A stretch of DNA of 22,724 bases from a virus, in IMG/VR virus record IMGVR_UViG_3300045131_001435, positions 1 through 22,724 of that record, one strand, 5' to 3'. Under the pieces are notes generated by a model. That model saw only the letters and a list, made by a program, of their open reading frames with translations, searched no databases and was not told where the DNA came from. The position numbers and the translations under genes are program-made. Positions 13,933 to 20,602 of this stretch are shown in pieces. Position 1 is the first letter of the stretch. The number at the start of each line of letters is the position of its first letter.

Positions 13933-14736
13933 ATGAATCAGACACCACTTAATCACGTTGGCATTACTCATGAGCAAAAAATTGCAGACGGTATCCTGCT
14001 TTTGCAAGAATTTGAATCATCCGCATTGGAATACTCTCAAGATGGATACTATCTCTGTTTTTCAGGCGGGAAGGATTCTGTTGTCGTGAAGGACATTGCA
14101 ATCAGAGCTGGTGTTAAATTCACGTCAAATTATTCTGTGACAACGATTGATCCGCCAGAATTGACACGTTTCATCAAACACCATCATCCAGATGTAATAT
14201 GGCATAGACCGAAGGTGCCGATGCTGAAGATGGTTGAAAAGAAAGGAATACCGACACGTAGAAGGCGATGGTGCTGTGCCTTATACAAAGAGAATGGGGG
14301 GGCAGGACAAGTCAAGATAATGGGTATCAGGTCGGCGGAATCACCGCGCCGAGCAAAGGCATGGCAATCAGTTACGGAATGGAGTGATAAAAAAGATAAA
14401 ACATGGGTTATTAATCCAATACTTTCTTGGACAGATAAAGAGATATGGCAATATATACGGGCCAACCATATACCATACTGTAGTTTATACGATGAAGGCA
14501 AAAAAAGAATTGGGTGCATAGGGTGTCCTATGGGTAACAGAAAGAAAGATTTTGAAAGATGGCCGCACATGGAAAAGCGATGGCGCAGTGCTGCAAAATC
14601 AAGATGGGATTTGGTGGATTCGACAAAAATGCAATCAAAAGCAAAACGACCTTTTAAGAATTCCGACGAATTGTTCGACTGGTGGATGTCGGATAAATCA
14701 ATACCAAAGGGAGCATGCCAAATGGGATTATTTTAG
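13933..14736 (+). CDS. PAPS reductase-like PP-loop ATP pyrophosphatase
   Basis: This 267-aa protein of the phosphoadenosine phosphosulfate reductase/DndC superfamily has the PP-loop SGGKDSVV (44-51). C114-C115 in RRRRWCCALYK and C195/C198 in GCIGCP give a CC...CxxC arrangement seen in iron-sulfur-binding members. Related phage proteins adenylate a substrate for sulfur or other atom transfer; roles in sulfate assimilation, tRNA thiolation or DNA phosphorothioation are all possible. No dnd partner genes are visible here. It follows the kinase-like gene within six nt. The superfamily is firm; the reaction is not. Confidence 0.85.
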   Translation: MNQTPLNHVGITHEQKIADGILLLQEFESSALEYSQDGYYLCFSGGKDSVVVKDIAIRAGVKFTSNYSVTTIDPPELTRFIKHHHPDVIWHRPKVPMLKMVEKKGIPTRRRRWCCALYKENGGAGQVKIMGIRSAESPRRAKAWQSVTEWSDKKDKTWVINPILSWTDKEIWQYIRANHIPYCSLYDEGKKRIGCIGCPMGNRKKDFERWPHMEKRWRSAAKSRWDLVDSTKMQSKAKRPFKNSDELFDWWMSDKSIPKGACQMGLF

Positions 14737-14750
14737 CCCGTCTTTACCAG

Positions 14751-14778
14751 TTGAAAATTTATTTCGTTGCAATATTAA
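14751..14778 (+). promoter_or_regulatory. possible promoter before terminase genes
   Basis: TTGAAA (14751-14756), 16 nt, then TATTAA (14773-14778). It lies in the only gap upstream of the terminase pair and could drive late transcription. The match is moderate. Confidence 0.4.
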
Positions 14779-14824
14779 TATGTTAGGTGTTCACTTTAGG
14801 AGATCAATTAAAGGAATCTGTTTC

Positions 14825-15505
14825 ATGTCAATGACAGAAAAACAAAAGAAAAAAAAGCGAGCCGAATATCAACGAATGTACGAACATCGTAAAAAAACTG
14901 GCGAACCGATGCCACGGAAGATACCACCCCCAGAAGGCTTCGGCAATACCACTGTTTTAGCGAAAAGACTTGGTATTAACAAAACAACTCTCTCCCTTCT
15001 TATAAAGAAAGGTGTTTTCGAAGGAACTTTTACCAAGACAGATGGTGCTTACCTGTTTGACATCGAGGCAGCAGTCCAAAAAGCAAAGGATTCATCAGAT
15101 CCAAGGCAGAGAGGATTTAAAAACAAAGTACTTAATCACACAACAGAATCCTCTCCAATAACCGATCATGAGGACACAGATACAATAATTAAACACCCTA
15201 AATCAGATGACTTCAAGGTCCTGTCTTTCAACGAAGCGAGAACCATAAAAGAACAATACACCGCAGAAATGAAAAAGATGGATTATGAGGAGAGAGCTGG
15301 AAATCTCTTAAGGGAAGAAGATGTAACAAAAGGCGCTTTCGAAATGTACCGTCAGGCCCGGGATAGCTTGCTGAATATCGTTGATCGAATCAGTTCGCAG
15401 TTGTCCGTGGAAAACGACGAATTCAAAATCAGATTAATTCTCGAAACAGAAATTAAGAATGCAATAAACCATATCCGCGTGAGCTTGAATGAACAATGGA
15501 CATAA
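14825..15505 (+). CDS. terminase small subunit (Nu1-like)
   Basis: This 226-aa protein has a lysine-rich start, a DNA-binding HTH (GNTTVLAKRLGINKTTLSLLIKK, split here as 40-50 and 51-62), an acidic/flexible middle and a long helical C-terminus (about 135-220) typical of small terminase oligomerisation. It would bind the packaging site and recruit the large subunit. ATG 14825 (AAGGA ten nt upstream) is chosen; the open frame to 14552 lies inside the PP-loop gene. It overlaps the large-subunit gene by 17 nt. The family call rests on HTH plus position and C-terminal pattern. Confidence 0.8.
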   Translation: MSMTEKQKKKKRAEYQRMYEHRKKTGEPMPRKIPPPEGFGNTTVLAKRLGINKTTLSLLIKKGVFEGTFTKTDGAYLFDIEAAVQKAKDSSDPRQRGFKNKVLNHTTESSPITDHEDTDTIIKHPKSDDFKVLSFNEARTIKEQYTAEMKKMDYEERAGNLLREEDVTKGAFEMYRQARDSLLNIVDRISSQLSVENDEFKIRLILETEIKNAINHIRVSLNEQWT

Positions 15506-17327
15506 CATTTATGTCAAAGCCTGTCTTGATGCACTTGAACTTGATACCATCACCACAGTCGACGAATGGGCTGATCAAAATAGGCTCCTTGATTCAGTCT
15601 CAACAAGGGAGTCAGGCAACTATCGTACAAGCCGCACGCCATATTTGAAAGAAATAATGCAGTCACTCTCGGTCACTGAAACAACCGTCAATGACGTTGT
15701 TGTTATGAAAGCCACCCAGATCGGATTGTCAGAAGTCGCCAATAATTTTATCGGGTATATCATGGACTGTGTCCCCGGTCCCATCCTCTATATGCTCCCC
15801 ACTGTTGAACTTGCTGAACGTCACAGTAAGACACGTATAACTCCAATGATCAACAACACCCCCAGTATTCTCGCGAAAACCGTTACTGAGAAAAGCCGTA
15901 AATCAGGGAACACCATCACGACAAAGAATTTCACTGGTGGCGCACTGTTCATGGCCGGCAGTAATTCTGGCGCTTCTTTCAGAAACGTTTCCATCCGATA
16001 TCTTATACTCGACGATATTGATGGTTTCTCGCCAGACATTGGCGGTGAGGGTAGCCCGATCAGCCTCGCAGAGAGACGTACTGACACATATTCAAGCAAA
16101 AAAAAGATATTGAAAATCAGCACGCCTACACAGAAAGGCGGGTCCCTGATTGAGAAAGAATTCCAGAAATCAGATCAAAGGTTTTACCACGTCCCTTGTC
16201 CTTTTTGTGCCACTCTCCAAATCTTAATCTTTTCCACTGACGGACAAGAACATGGCCTCCATTACACTGAACAAAACGGGAACGTAACCGACACTTGGTA
16301 CACATGCAAGAACTGCCAGGAAAAAATTTACGAACATCATAAAACAGAAATGCTCGAAGCTGGGCAATGGATACCATCTCAACCGAATCGAAAAAAAAGA
16401 GGGTATCACATCAGCGGGTTACTTTCCCCATTAGGTTTTGTTTCCTGGTCGCAGATCGCGCAAGAATACCACGACGCAAAAAAAGACAGTATGACCATGA
16501 TGGTCTGGGTCAATACGCGCTTGGGTGAACCCTACGAATCTGCCGGGGAACAACCGGAATGGGTCAACCTTTACTCCAGGAAAGAGCCTTACCAGCAGAT
16601 GAAGCCGCCGAACGGTGTCAGGTTCATCACAGGCGGTGTCGATGTGCAGGAAAACCGTATTGCCGTTCTCCTGCGTGGGTGGGGGGTGAATGAAGAATCC
16701 TGGTTGATTTTTCACGCAGAAATCTATGGAGAATGGGAAGATCAGCTTGACGATTTACTGTCATTCAATTTCACCAATGAACACGGCGTAAACATACCGA
16801 TCCTCGGTGTGGCCATAGACTCAGGTTACAAAACACAGCAGGTTTACAGTTATTGCCGCAGTCGGAATAATGCTGTTTTTGCTGTGAAAGGTGAACGCGC
16901 CCGCAATAAACCAATCATTGGTAAACCATCTCCACAGGATTTGAATTGGAGAGGAAAACATATCCCAAAGGGTGTCCATCTATGGCCGGTTGGAACCGAT
17001 ACAGCGAAGTCAACCATATATGGGCGCCTCAAGAATAACACAAAGCCCGGTCCCTATTGTTACCATTGGCACACAGATACATCAGAAGAATATTTCCTGC
17101 AGTTGACTTCGGAAAAAATCGAAACACGCATAAAAGATGGCTTCCCTTATTTTGAATGGGTCAAAACAAGGGATCGAAACGAAGCGCTTGACATAGAAGT
17201 CTATGCTTACGCAGCGGCGGTCAAAGCCGGTCTGTTGTGGATCAAATCAACAAACAAAGAACAAAACGTCAATTACGCGCCTAAAAAACCAAAACTCACA
17301 ATAACCAGTTCTTTCATGGAGCGATAG
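15489..17327 (+). CDS. terminase large subunit, GpA family
   Basis: This 612-aa packaging motor/nuclease is related to lambda gpA. ATPase motifs are KATQIGLSE (74-82, the adenine/Walker A-like segment) and LILDDIDG (172-179, Walker B). The zinc pairs C237/C240 and C273/C276 lie in the linker. Nuclease acidic residues are D385 in GGVDVQ and D444 in AIDSG, followed by the conserved NEALDIEVYAYAA (564-576). The length is usual for the family. It would translocate DNA into the procapsid and cut at cos. It is not followed by the expected portal gene; a short HTH gene and convergent operon come next. Confidence 0.95.
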   Translation: MNNGHNIYVKACLDALELDTITTVDEWADQNRLLDSVSTRESGNYRTSRTPYLKEIMQSLSVTETTVNDVVVMKATQIGLSEVANNFIGYIMDCVPGPILYMLPTVELAERHSKTRITPMINNTPSILAKTVTEKSRKSGNTITTKNFTGGALFMAGSNSGASFRNVSIRYLILDDIDGFSPDIGGEGSPISLAERRTDTYSSKKKILKISTPTQKGGSLIEKEFQKSDQRFYHVPCPFCATLQILIFSTDGQEHGLHYTEQNGNVTDTWYTCKNCQEKIYEHHKTEMLEAGQWIPSQPNRKKRGYHISGLLSPLGFVSWSQIAQEYHDAKKDSMTMMVWVNTRLGEPYESAGEQPEWVNLYSRKEPYQQMKPPNGVRFITGGVDVQENRIAVLLRGWGVNEESWLIFHAEIYGEWEDQLDDLLSFNFTNEHGVNIPILGVAIDSGYKTQQVYSYCRSRNNAVFAVKGERARNKPIIGKPSPQDLNWRGKHIPKGVHLWPVGTDTAKSTIYGRLKNNTKPGPYCYHWHTDTSEEYFLQLTSEKIETRIKDGFPYFEWVKTRDRNEALDIEVYAYAAAVKAGLLWIKSTNKEQNVNYAPKKPKLTITSSFMER

Positions 17328-17507
17328 ATGCAAACAGGAACACTTGTCCACGTCCGAAGAGCAGCACAAATCCTCAGTTGCACCGAACGCCACATTTATA
17401 ATATGATCAAATCCGGTAAGATAAAGGCGATAAAGATAGGCCCCAGGGGGACCCGCGTAACAAAACGATCAATAGAAGAATTTTTATTAATTCAAAAAAA
17501 AGAATGA
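17328..17507 (+). CDS. excisionase/MerR-like HTH protein (59 aa)
   Basis: A 59-aa protein begins directly after the terminase stop. HVRRAAQILSCTERHIYNMI (8-27), GKIKAIKIG and a terminal RSIEEFLL match the helix-turn-helix_17/excisionase layout. It may be a phage excision or transcription factor. In many GpA phages a short head-joining gene occurs here instead, so this is a departure. It ends head-to-head with the leftward operon, sharing no gap. Confidence 0.78.
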   Translation: MQTGTLVHVRRAAQILSCTERHIYNMIKSGKIKAIKIGPRGTRVTKRSIEEFLLIQKKE

Positions 17508-17831
17508 TCACTTTTTCTTAATCCGACAACGTTTATACTTTCCGCTGTTCGGGCGACCACCTTTCTCTCCATTTAACATCGAAGCTTCTTTTTTCTTTGG
17601 GCTTTTCACCAGTCCACCTACTCTCCCCATTGCACCAGCACACTCCGCGACAGTTACCACACAACGCAAAGCTTCCTTTGCAAACTTCTTCCATGCGACC
17701 ATACCATCGAGTTTCAATTGTTCGACAACTTCGATTAAACCTTCTTCAATTAATAGCTTTTCTACTTCATCTCTTTTTTCTGGTTCGCACCAGTCAAGCA
17801 ATATGTCACATTTTTTATTTGTCCAAACCAT
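17508..17831 (-). CDS. hypothetical basic-tailed protein (107 aa)
   Basis: This is the last gene of the leftward small-gene operon. ATG 17831 has AGGAG eight nt upstream. The N-terminal half is acidic and helical (CEPEKRDEVEKLLIEEGLIEVVEQL), the C-terminal half strongly basic and Gly/Lys-rich (SPKKKEASMLNGEKGGRP, then KYKRCRIKKK), suggestive of nucleic-acid binding. No family is recognised. It converges on the HTH gene, whose stop is adjacent. Confidence 0.65.
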   Translation of the reverse strand: MVWTNKKCDILLDWCEPEKRDEVEKLLIEEGLIEVVEQLKLDGMVAWKKFAKEALRCVVTVAECAGAMGRVGGLVKSPKKKEASMLNGEKGGRPNSGKYKRCRIKKK

Positions 17832-17845
17832 TATCAATCTCCTCT

Positions 17846-17859
17846 GCCCCTTTCGGGGC
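17846..17859 (-). other. GAAA-tetraloop hairpin before SD
   Basis: GCCCC (17846-17850) and GGGGC (17855-17859) form a 5-bp stem with a GAAA loop in the leftward RNA, preceded by ACGCC context and followed two nt later by AGGAG of the 17831 gene. It is one of three GNRA hairpins in this operon. Confidence 0.6.
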
Positions 17860-17876
17860 GTTTGTTTAGTTGTTTG

Positions 17877-18215
17877 TCAATTACAAAGATAACAGCTATG
17901 ACCAGGCTCGTAATCAAGTTTTAGGTTTTCAATTTCAGACACCATAGGTGAGGGTATTGTTGCTAAATCATTAAACGAATCAATAAGTTCTCTTTCAGAT
18001 TCCATCCACGATACGGTTAACGAGTCGATCTGTACACCATGCTTAATGACAGCATATTCCTGCGCACCGTCTTCACTGAATGAATCGTTCAAGAAGATAA
18101 AATATCCTAATTGAAATCCCGTACAAAGACATTGGGTACCATTGAAAAGGATTTTCGCCAGTTCCCCAAAAGATTCAATTTTCCTAACATTGAATTTTCT
18201 GTTTATGTGCATCAT
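17877..18215 (-). CDS. hypothetical protein (112 aa)
   Basis: ATG 18215 has GGAGGTGG eight nt upstream and overlaps the previous stop (ATGA). The protein has no known domain. It ends in CYLCN, and contains a central acidic stretch around ESERELIDSFND. Cysteines C29, C31 and the C-terminal pair could form a metal site. It belongs to the leftward operon of small phage genes; function unknown. Confidence 0.62.
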   Translation of the reverse strand: MMHINRKFNVRKIESFGELAKILFNGTQCLCTGFQLGYFIFLNDSFSEDGAQEYAVIKHGVQIDSLTVSWMESERELIDSFNDLATIPSPMVSEIENLKLDYEPGHSCYLCN

Positions 18216-18376
18216 GTTGCCACCTCCAGTTTCATAACTGCTCTGTTGATAAGTTGCATCGCCAGAAGGTTCAACTCCATGGCGTTCAGTCGCTCGAATC
18301 TCGTCAGTATGTCATGAAGGTCCAGAACACTTATACCCATTTTCAATGAAATTTTAACATCATCAGAAGCTTTCAT
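18212..18376 (-). CDS. hypothetical helical protein (54 aa)
   Basis: A 54-aa frame from ATG 18376 with GAGGAGGG six nt upstream; it overlaps both the previous gene (ATGA) and the next (ATGA). The sequence (SLKMGISVLDLHDILTRF, then NAMELNLLAMQLINRAVM) reads as two amphipathic helices, compatible with a small helical-bundle regulator or dimer. No family is recognised. Confidence 0.6.
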   Translation of the reverse strand: MKASDDVKISLKMGISVLDLHDILTRFERLNAMELNLLAMQLINRAVMKLEVAT

Positions 18377-18576
18377 GTTCCCTCCTCAATTTTCTTATGC
18401 ACGGTACAAATATCCGATCGACCACCGTCGCAATGTAAACACCATAATTTATCGTTTCCACCGTTCTTCATACACGGCTCATAAAACAAGCAACCAATTT
18501 CTTCGTCTATTGTATCTGCCAAACAAATCCATTGGAACCTGCCACCGGTGAACAGCCTACTTGCAAGATATTCCAT
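18373..18576 (-). CDS. small cysteine-rich protein (67 aa)
   Basis: A 67-aa product from ATG 18576, with AAGGAGG at good spacing just after a GAAA-loop hairpin. It contains CLFYEPC, then WCLHC and DICTVHKK, giving at least six Cys plus His for zinc binding. The N-terminal part (RLFTGGRFQWICLAD) is strand-like. The family is not recognised; a small zinc-binding phage protein is the best description. Confidence 0.62.
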   Translation of the reverse strand: MEYLASRLFTGGRFQWICLADTIDEEIGCLFYEPCMKNGGNDKLWCLHCDGGRSDICTVHKKIEEGT

Positions 18577-18587
18577 GTTTCCTCCTT

Positions 18588-18603
18588 GCCCGGTTTCCCG
18601 GGC
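18588..18603 (-). other. GAAA-tetraloop hairpin before SD
   Basis: GCCCGG (18588-18593) and CCGGGC (18598-18603) form a 6-bp stem with a GAAA loop in the leftward RNA. AAGGAGG follows directly, and CAACGCC context precedes it. Confidence 0.65.
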
Positions 18604-18631
18604 GTTGGTTATACTGTCATAAACGTTTAGG

Positions 18632-18790
18632 TTATTCAACATATTCCGGATATTCGTAAACTTCCTCTAGAACGTCGCACAGGTCAATATATCCAGGATA
18701 TTCAGGATATTTAGGTTTTTGCTCCATAAACTCATGAACTCTTTGCTTGAGTTCTTCAATTATCGTTAATTTTTCTTCCAAAGTTCTCAT
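18632..18790 (-). CDS. hypothetical acidic protein with YPEYP repeats (52 aa)
   Basis: A 52-aa product from ATG 18790 with AAAGGAGG at good spacing. The first 30 residues form a charged helix (LEEKLTIIEELKQRVHEF). The C-terminus is Tyr/Pro-rich (KYPEYPGYIDL, then YEYPEYVE), with a short internal repeat. No known family. Confidence 0.6.
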   Translation of the reverse strand: MRTLEEKLTIIEELKQRVHEFMEQKPKYPEYPGYIDLCDVLEEVYEYPEYVE

Positions 18791-18800
18791 ACTTCCTCCT

Positions 18801-19037
18801 TTAAATAACACCTGCAATTATCAGCCATGAAGGCAGGCCATGGCTGCAAGTACCATCAGGTTCAGTAATGCAACCATCAGGCGTTTCACAAACACCCTCG
18901 CTTTCCCATTCTTCCAGTTGTTCCAAGTCTGGCATTTCATCGCATTCAAAAGCGTCAGGGTTCTTGATTTGGTAATGCTCAAGGCTAATCCCTTCCTTAA
19001 GCTTTCGATAACCTCTATTCGATGAATAAACGTACAT
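18801..19037 (-). CDS. small protein with CxxPDGC...EPDGxC...HGxPSWL motif
   Basis: A 78-aa product from ATG 19037 with AAAGGAGG at good spacing after a GCAA-loop hairpin. The C-terminal 25 residues hold CETPDGC, ITEPDGTC and SHGLPSWL, a cysteine motif I have seen in small hypothetical bacterial and phage proteins. It resembles a compact metal-binding fold. The N-terminal part is acidic (ECDEMPDLEQLEEWESE). Function unknown; the motif makes it a real gene. Confidence 0.7.
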   Translation of the reverse strand: MYVYSSNRGYRKLKEGISLEHYQIKNPDAFECDEMPDLEQLEEWESEGVCETPDGCITEPDGTCSHGLPSWLIIAGVI

Positions 19038-19052
19038 AGTTTCCTCCTTTGT

Positions 19053-19068
19053 GCCTCCTTGCGGAGGC
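19053..19068 (-). other. GCAA-tetraloop hairpin before SD
   Basis: GCCTCC (19053-19058) and GGAGGC (19063-19068) form a 6-bp stem with a GCAA loop in the leftward RNA. ACAAAGGAGG follows, and CAACGCC precedes it. The right arm itself contains GGAGG, so unfolding could also expose a second SD-like site. Confidence 0.65.
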
Positions 19069-19077
19069 GTTGAATGT

Positions 19078-19302
19078 TTAATAATCTCTTTGCGTGCCTC
19101 TAAAAGTTCTCCTGTACTCAGTTTCACCCTTATCATTTCTGATGCACGGTAGGTGTGTTGGATACCCTATACTAGGGTTGTGCTGGTATTCAGTTCGGTT
19201 TTCATAATCAACCATATCCACTTGCTCAAAGCACAAGAGCATATTACGCTCAAGCCGTTTCAAGTTGATAAGTTCTACATTTTTTTCATGTTTCGTTTTC
19301 AT
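19078..19302 (-). CDS. hypothetical protein (74 aa), paralogue of next gene upstream
   Basis: ATG 19302 has GGAGG seven nt upstream and overlaps the end of the 19286-19459 gene. The N-terminus MKTKHEKNVELI matches MKTQYERNMDLI of that gene, suggesting duplication. The rest is charged, with YENRTEYQHNPSIGYPTH in the middle. No family is recognised. Confidence 0.62.
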   Translation of the reverse strand: MKTKHEKNVELINLKRLERNMLLCFEQVDMVDYENRTEYQHNPSIGYPTHLPCIRNDKGETEYRRTFRGTQRDY

Positions 19303-19459
19303 TTTTAACCTCCAGTTGTTCCTGCTGAACATAAGGTCTTCCAAAACCAGGCCCCTTATCTCTGACTGTTCTTCCGCTTTCATAATATTCGTCCGGTGGG
19401 TTCCCATACCGGTCGTAGCTGTGGATCAAATCCATATTACGTTCGTATTGCGTTTTCAT
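19286..19459 (-). CDS. hypothetical protein (57 aa), paralogue of next gene downstream
   Basis: ATG 19459 has GGGAGGG at good spacing and shares a base with the previous stop (TAATG). The protein is polar and tyrosine-rich (HSYDRYGNPPDEYYESG). Its first 12 residues match those of the following gene at five identical and several conservative positions. Function unknown. Confidence 0.62.
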   Translation of the reverse strand: MKTQYERNMDLIHSYDRYGNPPDEYYESGRTVRDKGPGFGRPYVQQEQLEVKNENET

Positions 19460-19629
19460 TATTCCCTCCCTTCGTATACCCACGGAAAATACTTTCTATC
19501 GTGCTCGTACATTGCATTAAATTCAGCTTCGTAAATCTCGGGGTGATTCTTTTTCTCGAGTTCATCGTCATAACGTTTATCACGCGCTTCATCTACCGGA
19601 TCATTATAAAACCTACTTGCTTTTTTCAT
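19459..19629 (-). CDS. hypothetical charged protein (56 aa)
   Basis: A 56-aa product from ATG 19629, with AAAGG about ten nt upstream and a short palindrome GGTTAGTAACC beside the start. It is very charged and aromatic (RDKRYDDELEKKNHPEIY, then HDRKYFPWVYEG). Helical, no known family. Its stop overlaps the next start. Confidence 0.58.
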   Translation of the reverse strand: MKKASRFYNDPVDEARDKRYDDELEKKNHPEIYEAEFNAMYEHDRKYFPWVYEGRE

Positions 19630-19676
19630 GGTTAGTAACCTTTCGGGCAGTTAAAGGCGTACCCAGGCCATAATGC

Positions 19677-19838
19677 TTAATCAAATACTTCGTAATCGTA
19701 ATGAGTATCATTTACTGATTCGTCGTAGTATTCCGCTATTGCAAGCATTTGCTCGTCGTGATCATCGAGCATTCTAAGCCTACAGATTCCCTGATAAATT
19801 TCGTAATCTCTTTCATCTCTTGTTTTGATAATCATCAT
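19677..19838 (-). CDS. hypothetical acidic protein (53 aa)
   Basis: ATG 19838 has AAGGAG six nt upstream, making a 53-aa product; the longer open frame to 19988 runs through the previous gene and is not supported. The sequence is acidic (MLDDHDEQMLAIAEYYDE) and ends in a Tyr/Asp-rich tail (DTHYDYEVFD). It could be a DNA mimic, but that is only a composition argument. Confidence 0.55.
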   Translation of the reverse strand: MMIIKTRDERDYEIYQGICRLRMLDDHDEQMLAIAEYYDESVNDTHYDYEVFD

Positions 19839-19884
19839 TTTGATCTCCTTGGGTAGTTTTTTGACTTGCCCAGGTCGTAAATTT

Positions 19885-20067
19885 TTAGAGATAAATCTGG
19901 ACAGGGTGACCGGTGAATATTGCCATGATCTCATCTTGATCAAGTATCGCCCAGCGCTTGAATGCACCTGCCACAGTTTCATTTTCATACCGGTTGATTT
20001 TAACCGTTAGAATTGTTTGAAGTACACAAGACTTGTAAACCACAGTTAGTTGCTGTACAATTTTCAT
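19885..20067 (-). CDS. hypothetical protein (60 aa)
   Basis: A 60-aa product from ATG 20067; GAAGGA lies close (about four nt), so an in-frame ATG at 20082 with five more residues is also possible. The sequence is a mix of strands and one helix, with GAFKRWAILDQDEIMAIF in the middle. No known family. Confidence 0.52.
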   Translation of the reverse strand: MKIVQQLTVVYKSCVLQTILTVKINRYENETVAGAFKRWAILDQDEIMAIFTGHPVQIYL

Positions 20068-20080
20068 AAATCCTTCTTTC

Positions 20081-20103
20081 ATCCAGCTACAAGGCGGCTG
20101 GAT
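20081..20103 (-). other. intercistronic hairpin
   Basis: ATCCAGC (20081-20087) and GCTGGAT (20097-20103) form a perfect 7-bp stem with a 9-nt loop between the 20115 and 20067 genes of the leftward operon. Confidence 0.5.
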
Positions 20104-20114
20104 ACGCACAAAGA

Positions 20115-20420
20115 CTAAATCAAAGACTGTTGCATAATATCGCAAAAATCACTCTCCCATATTCGTACAGGAGGAAGAGGAAAGTTTTCTTTCGGAATGC
20201 TTTCGCCTGGGCGTACAGGCGGGACAAGGTGAAAATACATCGTTCGTTGATTTTCTCTATCAATAAGCTCCTGCCGGTAGTCGGCAACACCAGGATGTAT
20301 TTGTTGCAGAACGGTAGTAAAGATTACAATAAAACGACTACCTTCACGCTTACTGAATTCGTACACATTAACATCATCAAACTTTCTAACTTTGTACATT
20401 GCATTATTATATGTAAACAT
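20115..20420 (-). CDS. hypothetical protein (101 aa), first gene of leftward operon
   Basis: ATG 20420 has GGGGG about five nt upstream and a 5'-leader hairpin before it, so it is the first gene after the regulatory region. The product is 101 aa, with a strand-rich beginning (MFTYNNAMYKVRKFDDVNVYEF) and a proline-rich centre (HLVPPVRPGE, then PLPPVRIWE). No family is recognised. The in-frame GTG at 20450 lies inside the leader hairpin and is unlikely. Confidence 0.6.
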   Translation of the reverse strand: MFTYNNAMYKVRKFDDVNVYEFSKREGSRFIVIFTTVLQQIHPGVADYRQELIDRENQRTMYFHLVPPVRPGESIPKENFPLPPVRIWESDFCDIMQQSLI

Positions 20421-20433
20421 AAAAACCCCCTTT

Positions 20434-20453
20434 CCGGTGGCGGTAGCCACCGG
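20434..20453 (-). other. leader hairpin of leftward operon
   Basis: CCGGTGGC (20434-20441) and GCCACCGG (20446-20453) form a perfect 8-bp stem with a 4-nt loop, just upstream of the first gene's GGGGG ribosome-binding site. It could protect the 5' end of the transcript or control its initiation. Confidence 0.6.
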
Positions 20454-20526
20454 CTACTTATAATATAAATAAAAAATCGAATTTCAAAGAACGCTGCTAT
20501 ATGCAGGGTCGGACAACATTATATAA

Positions 20527-20542
20527 TGCACTATGCGTGCCA
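20527..20542 (-). promoter_or_regulatory. sigma-54 (-24/-12) promoter candidate for leftward operon
   Basis: The minus strand reads TGGCACGCATAGTGCA, matching the sigma-54 consensus TGGCACG-N4-TTGCW at all but one base, with the essential GG and GC 12 nt apart. A start near 20515 would give about 95 nt of leader before the first gene. A weaker sigma-70-type TATAAT (20518-20523) overlaps its downstream side without a good -35. Confidence 0.55.
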
Positions 20543-20554
20543 AACCCAATAGAT

Positions 20555-20570
20555 TGTTTCATGTGAAACA
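20555..20570. promoter_or_regulatory. parS-like / TGT-N10-ACA palindrome
   Basis: TGTTTCATGTGAAACA differs by one base from the chromosomal parS consensus TGTTNCACGTGAAACA. It also fits the TGT-N10-ACA upstream activating site used by NifA-type sigma-54 activators and sits 13 bp upstream of the sigma-54 candidate. No parA or parB gene is in the window. Either reading, or a simple repressor operator, is possible. Confidence 0.5.
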
Positions 20571-20602
20571 TTATAACATGCTGATATGATTGAAGAAAAC
20601 GA

